A stretch of DNA of 43,245 nt from Companilactobacillus nuruki (GTDB taxonomy: Bacteria > Bacillota > Bacilli > Lactobacillales > Lactobacillaceae): positions 1 to 43,245 of the forward strand of contig NZ_NIPR01000014.1 in assembly GCF_002872255.1 (NCBI RefSeq), written 5' to 3'. Both the position numbers and the translations under genes were made by a program. The notes beneath the pieces were generated by a model. That model did not search any database, was not told the origin of the DNA, and worked only from the letters and a program-made list of their open reading frames with translations. Positions 15,514 through 24,908 of this stretch are shown piece after piece (position 1 is the first letter of the stretch; every line of letters starts with the position of its first letter).

Positions 15514-16818
15514 TTATTTGAAATACTCCTTTAAACCATTAGTTATATCTTTAGCAACTTCCTGTTTGTAAGAATCAGAATCAATGTATTTATAGTCAGA
15601 TTTAGAATTAATGTAACCTAATTCAATCAAAACGGATGGCTGACTATTGTAATGAAGAACATATAAATCTTTTTGGGCTGTTCCACGATTTCCAATAGAC
15701 AAACTCTTAAGTTGGCTATTGAGATCAGTTGCTAATTCACCATCTTTATTCTTGTTGTAATAGTAGGTCGTGACTCCAGAAGCTGCATTCGCCTGAGGAG
15801 TTGAATCAAAGTGCAAACTTATGAAAGCATCTGCTTGTATTTTGCTGGATAGTCTGGCTCTATCTCCAAGTGACTTACTATCATCTCCAGATCTAGTCAT
15901 TACGACTCTAGCACCAGTTTGTTCAAGTTGCTGTTTAATAGCCTTAGCATATGCAAGAGTGAAGTTCTTTTCATAGGTGCTCTTTTTGGACTCAGCTCCA
16001 GAATCATCACCACCATGTCCAGGATCAATGACGATTGTTGCCTCCGATATATTAGTAGCGGCTGATTTGACAGCACTCTTAGTACCAGAAATCGTAACAA
16101 CCCAACTGGCAACATAACCAACAGAACCGTCTGAGTCACGAACTTTATACCATTTTCCAGTCTTGCTTAAATAATCAAATTGCTTGCCAACCTTAACGGT
16201 TTTAATAACTCGACCGTCTTGGCTAGGCTCGATTCTCAATTTGGTATTTGGCTGTGTAATGGTAACTTTTTTTATACTGTCATCACTAGAAGTATTAGAA
16301 TTATTAGTTGATCCAGAAGTTTCTTGAGTACCTTGAATGAAGTTGGACTTGACCCAACCGGCAGTTCCGTTATAAAGAATTTGGGTCCAATCTTGTTCTT
16401 GATACATTATAGTGACCTTTTGTGACTGCTCAATCGTACCCAAAACATTACTGTTAGCATCAGCACTCTTAAAAACAGTCGTATTAGGGACTTTTACAAT
16501 TCCAACTTTATTGGTTGCCGAACTGACATCGGTGTTATCGATCAACCAGCTGGCAACCCAGCCAATTTTGTCTCCGGATAATCTAACTTGATACCATTTG
16601 TTTTTTTCAGCTAAGATGGCTAATTTGTCACCTTTTTTTACTTGACCCATATTGGCGTAGGCCAGTCCAGGACCAACACGAACATTGACAGAATCAGATT
16701 GAACAATTACGGCATTGGCGCTGGCTAATGCAACGGTTGACCAACTTGACAGAGCAAGTAACAACAAAATGGCAACAAGAATTCGGTTCTTCATAAAAAA
16801 TTTAATAATTTTTTTCAT
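15514..16818 (-). CDS. Secreted N-acetylmuramoyl-L-alanine amidase with three SH3b domains
   Basis: A 434-residue cell-wall hydrolase. A signal peptide (about 1-36, basic start then a leucine-rich core, ALASANA near the cleavage site) leads into three bacterial SH3 domains (about 37-95, 105-163 and 187-245) that bind peptidoglycan. After a Ser/Thr/Asn linker comes an amidase_3 catalytic domain (260-434) cutting the MurNAc-L-Ala bond. Zinc ligands H268 (DPGHGG), E283 (YEKNF) and H336 (SLHFD) and the catalytic E399 (LIELGYI) are all present, so it should be active. Single gene with its own terminator, divergent from the hisS leader. Likely roles are cell separation and wall turnover. Confidence 0.93.
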   Translation of the reverse strand: MKKIIKFFMKNRILVAILLLLALSSWSTVALASANAVIVQSDSVNVRVGPGLAYANMGQVKKGDKLAILAEKNKWYQVRLSGDKIGWVASWLIDNTDVSSATNKVGIVKVPNTTVFKSADANSNVLGTIEQSQKVTIMYQEQDWTQILYNGTAGWVKSNFIQGTQETSGSTNNSNTSSDDSIKKVTITQPNTKLRIEPSQDGRVIKTVKVGKQFDYLSKTGKWYKVRDSDGSVGYVASWVVTISGTKSAVKSAATNISEATIVIDPGHGGDDSGAESKKSTYEKNFTLAYAKAIKQQLEQTGARVVMTRSGDDSKSLGDRARLSSKIQADAFISLHFDSTPQANAASGVTTYYYNKNKDGELATDLNSQLKSLSIGNRGTAQKDLYVLHYNSQPSVLIELGYINSKSDYKYIDSDSYKQEVAKDITNGLKEYFK

Positions 16819-17106
16819 TTCACTGATTCCTTTGTTGTCTAAATACCGACATTCTATATGTATATATTACTTAATTAAGAAGAAACTTGAAAGAATAGAA
16901 TACAAATTTATTAAGAAAGTTTGTGTTTATGGAACCTTTGTTCGTATAAAAAGCGAAAAACATTGGTTTTGAAGTTAAAATATAGTTATTTCAACAAATT
17001 TTACGAAGTTACTTATCCAGAACATGATGTATATTGTTATTGATTAATTAAAACAAATATTTTGAGAGAACTTGACTTTTGGCCTTATTTTGGATAGTTT
17101 ATAACT

Positions 17107-17273
17107 ATATTCGTAATCAAATAAGTCGTTTTACAGAGAATCTGGGTGCTGAGAGCAGATAACGATTGATTGTGTGACTTTTTAATCGTTTGGCAGGCGT
17201 TAACTGCAGCAAAAAAACTAGGTGGTACCGTGCAAAATGCACCCTTGTCTTATTTGGACAAGGGTGTTTTTTA
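17107..17273 (+). promoter_or_regulatory. T-box riboswitch of hisS-aspS
   Basis: The 469-base gap between the amidase and hisS holds nothing recognised up to about 17070, then a possible promoter (TTGACT at 17072) and this leader. AGAGA (near 17136) and the GGTGCTGAGAG loop belong to stem I, and the T-box AGGTGGTACCGTG is at 17220-17232. The terminator (17240-17249 with 17257-17266, then a T-run) competes with the antiterminator. Uncharged tRNA should promote read-through. The T-box bulge reads TGGT, which pairs with discriminator A or G but not with the C of tRNA-His. The strand opposite stem I contains GAT and GAC but no CAC or CAT, so tRNA-Asp is the likelier effector. Confidence 0.85.
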
Positions 17274-17287
17274 TTAAGGAGGATTTT

Positions 17288-18559
17288 ATGCGTTATCAAA
17301 AACCAAAGGGAACAATGGATATTTTGCCAGGAGATTCAGAAAAGTGGCAATATGTTGAATCTATTGCTCAGGATACTTTTAACAAGTATCGTTTTTCAGA
17401 AATTAGAACGCCTATTTTTGAATCATACGAGGTCTTTGAAAGATCATCAGGTGACACATCTGATATTGTTTCAAAGGAAATGTATGATTTCAAGGATAAA
17501 GGGGATCGACACATTGCACTAAGACCCGAAGGAACGGCCGGAGTTGTTCGTGCATACGTTGAAAATAAACTCTATGGACCAGAACATATCAAACCCTATA
17601 AAGTTTGGTATAAGGGACCAATGTTTAGATATGAACGACCTCAATCAGGTCGTCAGCGTCAGTTCCATCAAATTGGTGTTGAGGCATTCGGTTCTGATTC
17701 ACCTGAATTAGATGCTGAAATTATTTCAGTAGGTTTAGAGTTCTTGAATCGTTTAGGAATTAAAAATCTAAAAGTAGCCTTGAATTCTTTAGGGGATCCG
17801 GAATCGCGGGCAGCTTATCATAAAGCCTTGGTAGATTATTTCACACCCTTTAAAGATCAATTAAGTGATGATTCAAAAGTTCGTTTGGAAAAAAATCCAT
17901 TACGTATTCTTGATAGTAAAGATTCTAATGATAAGAAAATCGTTGCTAATGCTCCTTCAATTTTGGATTACCTAAATGAAGCTTCTAAGAAGAGATTTGA
18001 ATATCTTCAATCATTGTTAGATGATTTAAATATTAATTATGAAGTTGATTCAACTATGGTTCGTGGATTGGATTACTATAATCACACAATTTTTGAATTT
18101 ATGGTAACTGATCCAGCGTTTGATAACAAAGAAATAACCGTTTTGGCTGGTGGCCGCTACAATGGACTTGTTGAAGAACTTGGCGGTCCAGAAACTCCTG
18201 GTATTGGTTTTGGCCTTGGTGTTGAACGTTTGATGCTATTGTTAAAGGATGAAGATATCCCAAACCAATCAAATTTGGATGTTTACTTGGTTACAATTGG
18301 TGAAAAGGCAGAACGTGCTTCAGTTAAAATATTATCAAGTTTACGCAGAGCAGGATTTGTTGCAGATAAAGATTATTTGCAAAGAAAGATTAAGGCACAA
18401 TTTAAGACAGCTAATAATTTGAACGCAAAATACACTATAACAATTGGTGATACAGAACTGGAAAACGATACAGCTAATGTTAAAAATATGGCAACAGGGG
18501 ATCAAGTTAGTGTATCGTTAGAAAACTTAGCCGAAGAATTGAAAAAAATCGAGGGATAA
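17288..18559 (+). CDS. hisS: Histidyl-tRNA synthetase
   Basis: A 423-residue class II aminoacyl-tRNA synthetase. Class II motif 2 is [16 protein letters not shown] near 112-127, the histidine-specific signatures are [11 protein letters not shown] near 260 and GGRYNGL near 290, and motif 3 is [10 protein letters not shown] near 308. The C-terminal anticodon-binding domain follows. I start at the ATG after AAGGAGGA; a longer frame upstream would run back through the T-box terminator. It is co-transcribed with aspS (2-nt gap), and both are controlled by the preceding T-box. Confidence 0.97.
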   Translation: MRYQKPKGTMDILPGDSEKWQYVESIAQDTFNKYRFSEIRTPIFESYEVFERSSGDTSDIVSKEMYDFKDKGDRHIALRPEGTAGVVRAYVENKLYGPEHIKPYKVWYKGPMFRYERPQSGRQRQFHQIGVEAFGSDSPELDAEIISVGLEFLNRLGIKNLKVALNSLGDPESRAAYHKALVDYFTPFKDQLSDDSKVRLEKNPLRILDSKDSNDKKIVANAPSILDYLNEASKKRFEYLQSLLDDLNINYEVDSTMVRGLDYYNHTIFEFMVTDPAFDNKEITVLAGGRYNGLVEELGGPETPGIGFGLGVERLMLLLKDEDIPNQSNLDVYLVTIGEKAERASVKILSSLRRAGFVADKDYLQRKIKAQFKTANNLNAKYTITIGDTELENDTANVKNMATGDQVSVSLENLAEELKKIEG

Positions 18560-18561
18560 AC

Positions 18562-20331
18562 ATGGAAGAAAGAACAGATTATTGTGGCAACATTACTGAA
18601 GAGTATGTTGGTAAGAAAGTCTCTTTAGATGGATGGGTACAACGACGCCGTGATTTAGGTGGTTTAATTTTTGTTGACCTTAGAGATTATAAGGGAATTG
18701 TACAATTAGTTTTTAATACTGATAACCAAGAGGCACTTGATATTGCTGAAACATTACGTTCAGAATATGTTGTGAATGTTTTGGGTACCGTAAGATTACG
18801 TGGCGAAGGTGCTACTAATGATGAAATGACAACAGGTAAGGTTGAGGTTGTTGTTGAAAAGGTTGAGGTGCTCAACAAATCAATTACACCACCATTTGAA
18901 ATTAAGGATGGTATTGATTCATCAGAAGAAACAAAACTAAAGTATCGTTATCTTGATCTTCGTAGACCCGAAATGCAAAAGGCTATCAGAACTCGTGCCC
19001 AAATCAAACATTCAGTTAATGAGTATTTATATGATAACGGATTTATTGATATTGAAACACCTAATCTAACACCATCGACACCAGAAGGTGCTCGTGATTA
19101 TCTTGTTCCATCACGTGTTTATCCAGGACGTTTCTTCGCTCTTCCTCAATCACCACAATTATTCAAACAATTGTTGATGGTCGGTGGATTTGATCGTTAT
19201 TTCCAACTAGCACATTGTTTCCGTGATGAAGATCTTCGTGGAGATCGTCAACCAGAATTTACACAGATTGATATCGAAACTTCATTTATGAGCAAGGAAG
19301 AAATTCAAACTGTTACTGAAGGACTTATTGCTCGTGTTATGAAGGATGAAAAGGGAATTGATGTTAAAACACCATTCCCAAGAATCGAATGGGACGATGC
19401 TATGGCTCGTTTTGGTTCAGATAAACCCGATGTACGTTTCGGCATGGAATTGCAGGACTTGTCAGAAACGTTTAAAGATAGTGGATTCAAAGTCTTTAAA
19501 GGTGCTATTGATGATGGTGGCCAGGTTAAGGCTATCGTCGTTAAGGGTGGAGCTGACAAGTATTCAAGAAAAAATATCGAGGCTTATCAAGAATATATCA
19601 AGCGTTTTGGTGCTAAAGGTCTTGCATGGACTAAGTACAATGACAATGAGCTTACAGGTGGCGTTGCTAAGTTTATCAAGGATCAAGAAGCTGAACTTGT
19701 TGAAAAACTTGGTCTAGAAAATGATGACTTATTACTTTTCGTAGCCTCAAACAAAAAGATCGTTGCCGATTCACTTGGCTACTTGAGAAAGGCTATTGCT
19801 AAAGAACAACACTTGTATGATCCAAATGAATTTGCTTTCATTTGGGTTGTTAACTGGCCATTGTTTGAGTATGACGAAGGAATCCAACGTTGGACGGCCG
19901 CTCATCATCCATTTACAATGCCAAATGAGGAAGATGTTCATTATCTAAATGATGGTGAAGATCCTCATAAAGCATATGCTCAAAGTTATGATATTGTTCT
20001 TAATGGTTATGAACTTGGTGGTGGATCAATTCGTATTCATGATTACAAGATTCAAGAAAAGATGCTTAAAGCTTTGGACTTTACTAAAGAAAAAGCATAT
20101 GAACAATTTGGTTTCTTACTAGATGCTTTGCAATATGGTTGTCCTCCACATGGTGGTTTGGCTATTGGCTTGGATCGCTTTGCAATGTTGCTTTCAGGCA
20201 AAGATAACATTCGTGATGTGATTGCATTCCCTAAGAATTCAAATGCTACTGAACCAATGACACATGCACCACTTGAGGTTGCTAAACAACAATTGGATGA
20301 TCTTGGAATTGAAGTAAGTAAAAAAGATTAG
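18562..20331 (+). CDS. aspS: Aspartyl-tRNA synthetase
   Basis: A 589-residue bacterial-type AspRS. An N-terminal OB-fold binds the anticodon (about 15-105), and the class II core has motif 2 [18 protein letters not shown] near 217 and motif 3 [12 protein letters not shown] near 530. The large GAD insertion domain typical of bacteria lies between (about 285-415). Full length fits the family. The gene follows hisS by 2 nt and ends in a terminator. Whether it also charges tRNA-Asn depends on gatCAB, which is not in the window. Confidence 0.97.
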   Translation: MEERTDYCGNITEEYVGKKVSLDGWVQRRRDLGGLIFVDLRDYKGIVQLVFNTDNQEALDIAETLRSEYVVNVLGTVRLRGEGATNDEMTTGKVEVVVEKVEVLNKSITPPFEIKDGIDSSEETKLKYRYLDLRRPEMQKAIRTRAQIKHSVNEYLYDNGFIDIETPNLTPSTPEGARDYLVPSRVYPGRFFALPQSPQLFKQLLMVGGFDRYFQLAHCFRDEDLRGDRQPEFTQIDIETSFMSKEEIQTVTEGLIARVMKDEKGIDVKTPFPRIEWDDAMARFGSDKPDVRFGMELQDLSETFKDSGFKVFKGAIDDGGQVKAIVVKGGADKYSRKNIEAYQEYIKRFGAKGLAWTKYNDNELTGGVAKFIKDQEAELVEKLGLENDDLLLFVASNKKIVADSLGYLRKAIAKEQHLYDPNEFAFIWVVNWPLFEYDEGIQRWTAAHHPFTMPNEEDVHYLNDGEDPHKAYAQSYDIVLNGYELGGGSIRIHDYKIQEKMLKALDFTKEKAYEQFGFLLDALQYGCPPHGGLAIGLDRFAMLLSGKDNIRDVIAFPKNSNATEPMTHAPLEVAKQQLDDLGIEVSKKD

Positions 20332-20344
20332 TTAAATATAAATA

Positions 20345-20381
20345 AGAGGCCAACCTATGATTATGGGTTGGCTCTTTTTTT
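20345..20381 (+). terminator. Terminator of hisS-aspS
   Basis: AGAGGCCAACC pairs imperfectly with GGGTTGGCTCT and is followed by a T-run to 20381. The next 220 bases to msrB are AT-rich and hold no gene. Confidence 0.82.
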
Positions 20382-20601
20382 GTAAAAGAAAATTATCGGT
20401 AGAGTATAGGGGCAAAATTAGTTTTGTGGAAACTATAGTTCTCAATAGAAAATATGATTATTAAAAAAACATTAAAAAATAATTTAAATTGTGTAAAATT
20501 CAAGCTCTGAAAAGATTGTGCCTGTAATTGTCTGAGCAAATTGGTAGATTTAATACTTCGGAAGTTTATACTAGAACTATACCTTGAGAAGGAGTGATTC
20601 T

Positions 20602-21045
20602 ATGTCAAATGAATATAAAAAGGATTTAACCAATCTGACTGAAGAGGAATTGGAGGTCACTCAAAACGCTGCCACTGAGCGTCCATTTAGTGGTAAATAT
20701 GATGATTTTTATAAGAAGGGTATTTACGTTGATGTAACTAGTGGCGAGCCATTATTTTCATCAGCAAAAAAATATGATGCTGGTTGTGGCTGGCCTTCAT
20801 TTAGTGAACCAATTGCTAAGTTGAAAGAAAAGCGTGACACTCGTTTGAGTCGTGAAAGAACTGAGGTTAGAAGTGGTAGTGCCGATTCCCATTTGGGACA
20901 TGTTTTCACGGATGGACCTGAAGAATTGGGTGGTTTAAGATACTGTATTAATTCTGCTGCCTTGAAATTTGTTCCTTATGATGAAATGGATCAAAAAGGA
21001 TATTCCGATTATAAAAAATATGTCGAAGATGGAGATGCTGAATAA
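20602..21045 (+). CDS. msrB: Peptide-methionine (R)-S-oxide reductase
   Basis: A 147-residue MsrB that reduces the R-epimer of methionine sulfoxide in proteins. The catalytic C115 lies in [18 protein letters not shown] (61-67) and [10 protein letters not shown] mark the fold. The two CxxC zinc motifs of many MsrBs are absent, so this is a zinc-free form, with C62 the likely recycling cysteine. Start set at the ATG after AAGGAG. It is followed by msrA with no gap, so both epimers are repaired from one transcript. Confidence 0.95.
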   Translation: MSNEYKKDLTNLTEEELEVTQNAATERPFSGKYDDFYKKGIYVDVTSGEPLFSSAKKYDAGCGWPSFSEPIAKLKEKRDTRLSRERTEVRSGSADSHLGHVFTDGPEELGGLRYCINSAALKFVPYDEMDQKGYSDYKKYVEDGDAE

Positions 21046-21564
21046 ATGAAAAAGGAAACTGCAATTTTTGCTGGAGGTTGTTTCTGGTGTATGGTTAAAC
21101 CATTTGACGAACAACCAGGAATTATCTCGGTTGTATCGGGTTACTGTGGAGGTCATGTGGCCAATCCAACTTATGAGCAAGTTTGTACTGAAACTACTGG
21201 GCATGCTGAATCAGTTGAAATTACTTATGATGCTGATGTTATCTCATATAAGGATCTAGTTGAAATATATTGGCAAATAGCTGATCCAACTGATGCTATG
21301 GGACAATTTCAAGATCGTGGCGATAGTTATCGTCCAATAATTTTTTATGCCAATGAAGAGCAAAAGAAAATAGCAGAGAATTCAAAGAGAAATCTTGCTG
21401 AATCAGGAATATTCGATGATCCAATCGTAACTGAGATTCAACCAGCTACGACATTTTATCCTGCTGAAGATTACCATCAAGATTTCTATAAGAAGAATCC
21501 TGAACGTTTTGAACTTGAAGAAAGTGGCGGACGTGCCGAATTTATTAAAAAACATCGGAAATAA
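21046..21564 (+). CDS. msrA: Peptide-methionine (S)-S-oxide reductase
   Basis: A 172-residue MsrA, repairing the S-epimer of methionine sulfoxide. The active site GGCFWC is at 10-15 (catalytic C12), with [16 protein letters not shown] and GHAESVEI as further family marks, and the usual C-terminal [10 protein letters not shown]. Its ATG follows the msrB stop directly; the ribosome site GGAG lies inside the end of msrB. Part of the oxidative-damage repair pair. Confidence 0.96.
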   Translation: MKKETAIFAGGCFWCMVKPFDEQPGIISVVSGYCGGHVANPTYEQVCTETTGHAESVEITYDADVISYKDLVEIYWQIADPTDAMGQFQDRGDSYRPIIFYANEEQKKIAENSKRNLAESGIFDDPIVTEIQPATTFYPAEDYHQDFYKKNPERFELEESGGRAEFIKKHRK

Positions 21565-21630
21565 GCTGAAATTTCCTTGTTTTGTGCTACTATGTTTAGG
21601 TAGTTTAAGACAATTAGGAGAAATTTTAGT

Positions 21631-22509
21631 ATGGGTGAATTAGATAAGCTGATCGAAAGGCATCAGAACTTATCCAAAATTTCAACAGCATTTATATATT
21701 CAATTGCTGTATCAATTGCGGTTAACATGTTTTGGACACCTGGTGGGATTTATGGTTCAGGTGTTACAGGTGCTGCACAATTGGTATCAACGATTTCGCA
21801 TCGATGGTTGCCGTTTAATATTTCGACAGCTGTTATGTATTTTGCATTAAATGCGCCATTATTTGTTTTATCATGGCGAAAGATCGATCACAAATTTACC
21901 ATTTTTACAGTAATTGCGGTTGCTTTAGCCAGTATGATGATGCACTTGCTACCACCTGTGAAGATTACGGCTGATCCTTTAGTCTGTGCAATCTTTGGTG
22001 CGGTGGCTAATGGTTTCGGTACAGGAATGTCATTGAGAAACGGGATTTCTACCGGTGGTATCGATATTTTGGGAATTATTTTACGTAAGAAAACCGGTAA
22101 GAGCGTTGGAACTATTAACATTATTTTTAATGTTTTTATTGTTGCATGTGCAGGCTTCTTATTTGGTTGGGTACATGCACTATATAGTGCTGTAAGTATT
22201 TTTATCAACGGACAAGTTATTGATATGATTTATAATAAGGATCAAAAATTACAAGTTATGATCGTAACCTCCAAACCTAAAAATGTTATTACTCAGATTC
22301 AAAATGAAATGAGACGCGGTATTACTATTGTTCACGATGCTGAGGGCGCATATAAGCATGAGGAAAAAACTATTCTCTTTACAGTTATTTCTCGTTCAGA
22401 ATTACATGATTTAGGAACTGCAATGTCTCTGTCTGACCCGCATGCTTTTGTTAGTGTTACTGACACTGTAAAAGTTATGGGACGATTCTATCAGGCACAC
22501 ATTTATTAA
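21631..22509 (+). CDS. YitT family membrane protein (DUF161/DUF2179)
   Basis: A 292-residue protein with about five N-terminal membrane segments (DUF161, including the repeated glycine-rich GSGVTGAAQL and NGISTGGIDILG). A C-terminal cytoplasmic DUF2179 domain begins near 210. The family is common in Firmicutes but its function is not established; transport has been proposed. AGGAG precedes the ATG. It is a single gene with its own terminator. Confidence 0.88.
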   Translation: MGELDKLIERHQNLSKISTAFIYSIAVSIAVNMFWTPGGIYGSGVTGAAQLVSTISHRWLPFNISTAVMYFALNAPLFVLSWRKIDHKFTIFTVIAVALASMMMHLLPPVKITADPLVCAIFGAVANGFGTGMSLRNGISTGGIDILGIILRKKTGKSVGTINIIFNVFIVACAGFLFGWVHALYSAVSIFINGQVIDMIYNKDQKLQVMIVTSKPKNVITQIQNEMRRGITIVHDAEGAYKHEEKTILFTVISRSELHDLGTAMSLSDPHAFVSVTDTVKVMGRFYQAHIY

Positions 22510-22540
22510 AAACAAACACGCTTAGAATTCGAATTAAGTT

Positions 22541-22590
22541 GAATGGCACTAGTAAAATCATATTTTGATTTTACTAGTGCCATTCTTTTA
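22541..22590 (+). terminator. Long perfect-stem terminator
   Basis: A perfect 20-bp stem (22541-22560 with 22566-22585), a 5-nt loop and TTTTA following. Confidence 0.88.
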
Positions 22591-22711
22591 AGCAAAATTA
22601 AATTGTATTTTTTTCTTAAACTGGATTAAGCAATATAAAGTTAAAGAAAAATTGACTATGTTACAATTGAAGGAGTTTTGATATATTTTAAACTTTTAAG
22701 GAGTGTTTTTG

Positions 22712-23608
22712 ATGATAATAGGTTCTCATGTTGCTATGAAGGCTCCTAACATGTTAGTAGGATCGGCTAAAGAAGCACATAGCTATAATGCAAATGCAAT
22801 GATGATTTTTACTGGTGCACCTCAAAATACTCGTCGAAAAGATATTTCTGAGATGAATATTGAAGAGGGACAACGTTTATTGAAACTTTATGGCATTGAC
22901 CACATAATTGGCCATGCACCATATATTATTAATTTAGGAAACACAATCAAACCAGAGAATTTATCTTTTGGTATTTCCTTTATACATGATGAGATTAAAC
23001 GAGCTGATGCTCTAGGTATTGAAGCTTTGAGTTTTCATCCTGGAGCGCATCTTAAACAAGGTCCAGATGTAGCACTCAAACAAATAGGACAAGCTTTGAA
23101 TGAGGCTATTGATCCTAATCAAAAAGTTTCGATTGCAATTGAAACAATGGCGGGTAAGGGGACTGAGGTTGGAACTAGTTTTGAACAAATTGCTGAGATT
23201 TTTAATAATTGTCAGAAAAATGATAAGTTATCTGTCACAATGGATACTTGTCATATGAGCGATGCGGGTTATGATATTAAGAATGATTTTGATGGTGTTT
23301 TAAATGAGTTTGATCATATTATTGGCTTGGATAAATTATCTGTAATTCATTTAAATGACTCGAAAAATGAACCCGGTTCACATAAAGATCGTCATGAAGA
23401 TATTGGTTTTGGAACAATTGGTTTTGATGCTTTAAGCTATGTGGCTCATCACCCACAATTAGAAAATGTCCCTAAGATTATGGAAACACCTTATGTTAAA
23501 AAGAATGATGATGACAAAAAGGGGATAGCCCCTTATAAACTAGAAATTGAAATGCTACGTAATAATGAATTCGATCCCGATATGAAAGAAAAATTGATTC
23601 AAGAATAG
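22712..23608 (+). CDS. nfo: Deoxyribonuclease IV (AP endonuclease)
   Basis: A 298-residue endonuclease IV that cuts DNA at abasic sites, a base-excision repair step. The zinc-site motifs of this TIM-barrel enzyme are present: GSHVAM at the start, ETMAGKG near 144, DTCHMSDAGYD near 178, HLNDSKNEPGSHKDRHEDIG near 213 and METPY near 260. Start chosen at the ATG nine bases after AAGGAG; the in-frame GTG upstream overlaps that site. Single gene, convergent with the next one through a shared terminator. Confidence 0.95.
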   Translation: MIIGSHVAMKAPNMLVGSAKEAHSYNANAMMIFTGAPQNTRRKDISEMNIEEGQRLLKLYGIDHIIGHAPYIINLGNTIKPENLSFGISFIHDEIKRADALGIEALSFHPGAHLKQGPDVALKQIGQALNEAIDPNQKVSIAIETMAGKGTEVGTSFEQIAEIFNNCQKNDKLSVTMDTCHMSDAGYDIKNDFDGVLNEFDHIIGLDKLSVIHLNDSKNEPGSHKDRHEDIGFGTIGFDALSYVAHHPQLENVPKIMETPYVKKNDDDKKGIAPYKLEIEMLRNNEFDPDMKEKLIQE

Positions 23609-23621
23609 AATCTATCCAAAT

Positions 23622-23665
23622 AAAAAATGCTAATTCAGGCCCCGATAGGCTGAACTAGCATTTTT
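23622..23665. terminator. Bidirectional terminator between nfo and ppdK regulator
   Basis: AAAAATGCTA (23623-23632) pairs with TAGCATTTTT (23656-23665), with an imperfect inner stem; A-run and T-run on either side let it work both ways. Confidence 0.82.
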
Positions 23666-23678
23666 AAGTTAATATATT

Positions 23679-24497
23679 CTATTTTTGGTAACCATTAAAA
23701 TTAAGTTTTTCCATAATTATAGCGGCAGTTTCTTCAATTGAACGATCGGCAACATTAATTACCGGACAGCCAAGTTCGTTGTAAATTTCATTAGAATAAT
23801 CTAATTCTTTTTTTATTTCGTTTTCATCGGAATAAGTAGTATCAGGATCTAATCCATAAGCAATCATTCTTTGACGACGAATTTTAAGAAGAACGTTCAT
23901 ATCATTAGTGAGTCCGATGATCTTTTTCTTATCAACGTCCCATATTTGCTCTGGGAGGTTAGTTGTTGGTCCCAATGGTAAATTAGCCACCTTAATGTTT
24001 TTATTAGCTAAATAGAGCGAGAGGGGTGTTTTCGAGGTTCTAGAGATTCCCAATAAAACCAAATCAGCATCCAATAATCCCTTAGGATTTTGACCATCAT
24101 CATTGGTAATCGTGAATTCCATGGCTGAAATCATATCAAAGTAATTTTTATCTAACTCATGAAGTAATCCTTTTTTACGAATTGGTTCTTGGTGAGTCAT
24201 TTGTGAGAATGTCCCAATGATTGGATTCAGTATGTCATAATAGACAATACCATTATCTTGACAAAACTCATTGATTATTTGACAGATTTCTTTTGAGACA
24301 ATTGTGTGTAAAACGACTGCTTTTTTAGCTTTTGCCTGTTCTAGGACCTTATTTAGCTGTTCATCTTTTTTTATAAAGGGATATTTGGTATAAGTAGTAT
24401 CCATTTCCGGAAATTGAATAAATGCCGCTCTAGCAACACGTAGAGCGGTTTCTCCAACTCCATCTGATAAAACAAAAACGTCTAAATTCTGTTTCAT
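23679..24497 (-). CDS. Pyruvate, phosphate dikinase regulatory protein (DUF299)
   Basis: A 272-residue bifunctional kinase/phosphorylase of the PSRP/DUF299 family. These enzymes inactivate pyruvate phosphate dikinase or PEP synthase by ADP-dependent phosphorylation and restore it by Pi-dependent removal. The P-loop-like nucleotide site GISRTSKTPLS is near 150-160, and the N-terminal SDGVGETA and C-terminal SIEETAAII are typical. I start at the ATG eight bases after GGAGG; the TTG further up overlaps that site. Its target kinase gene is not in the window. It is divergent from rpsU. Confidence 0.92.
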   Translation of the reverse strand: MKQNLDVFVLSDGVGETALRVARAAFIQFPEMDTTYTKYPFIKKDEQLNKVLEQAKAKKAVVLHTIVSKEICQIINEFCQDNGIVYYDILNPIIGTFSQMTHQEPIRKKGLLHELDKNYFDMISAMEFTITNDDGQNPKGLLDADLVLLGISRTSKTPLSLYLANKNIKVANLPLGPTTNLPEQIWDVDKKKIIGLTNDMNVLLKIRRQRMIAYGLDPDTTYSDENEIKKELDYSNEIYNELGCPVINVADRSIEETAAIIMEKLNFNGYQK

Positions 24498-24530
24498 AAT
24501 AAATTCCTCCAAAAAAATGTAAAAAATTAT

Positions 24531-24558
24531 TTGAACTATGTCTTCTTTTTGTTATAAT
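24531..24558 (+). promoter_or_regulatory. Promoter of rpsU
   Basis: TTGAAC, a 16-nt spacer and a perfect TATAAT (24553-24558). The leader that follows (about 55 nt) contains AACTG/CAGTT arms at 24565-24590 that could form a small hairpin before the ribosome site. Confidence 0.7.
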
Positions 24559-24620
24559 AACATATGAACTGCAAGAGCAATAGTACAGTTACGTTAGAAA
24601 TCGGAAGGAGGGATTATCAT

Positions 24621-24803
24621 ATGGCAAAAACCGTCGTTCGTGAAAACGAGTCGCTTGATGATGCTCTTCGTCGATTCAAACGTTCCGTTTCAAAGAGTGG
24701 TACTCTTCAAGAATATAGAAAACGTGAGTTTTACGAAAAGCCAAGTGTCAAGAGAAAGTTGAAGTCTGAGGCTGCTCGTAAGCGCAATAAGAAACGTCGT
24801 TAA
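24621..24803 (+). CDS. rpsU: 30S ribosomal protein S21
   Basis: A 60-residue S21, highly basic, with the usual start [21 protein letters not shown] and Arg/Lys-rich tail. S21 joins the small subunit late, near the anti-Shine-Dalgarno. The ATG follows GGAAGGAGGG, one of the strongest ribosome sites in the window. It is single, with its own promoter and terminator, and separated from dnaG-rpoD, with which it forms one operon in some other bacteria. Confidence 0.97.
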   Translation: MAKTVVRENESLDDALRRFKRSVSKSGTLQEYRKREFYEKPSVKRKLKSEAARKRNKKRR

Positions 24804-24815
24804 TAGATAGTTTCT

Positions 24816-24850
24816 AAAGGTTAAAACATTTATGTTTTAACCTTTTTTTT
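24816..24850 (+). terminator. Terminator of rpsU
   Basis: A perfect 13-bp stem (24816-24828 with 24833-24845), TTTA loop and a T-run to 24850. The end of the T-run is also the start of the likely phoH promoter (TTGTCA at 24849, extended -10 TGCTATCAT at 24871-24879). Confidence 0.92.
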
Positions 24851-24908
24851 GTCAAAAAAATCGCTTAATGTGCTATCATTCAAAGTAATACAGGAGGTTT
24901 TTTGTTTA

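Noticed and set aside
17117-17522. Frames on both strands through the hisS leader
   Set aside because: They cross the T-box, its terminator and the start of hisS, and none has a ribosome site.
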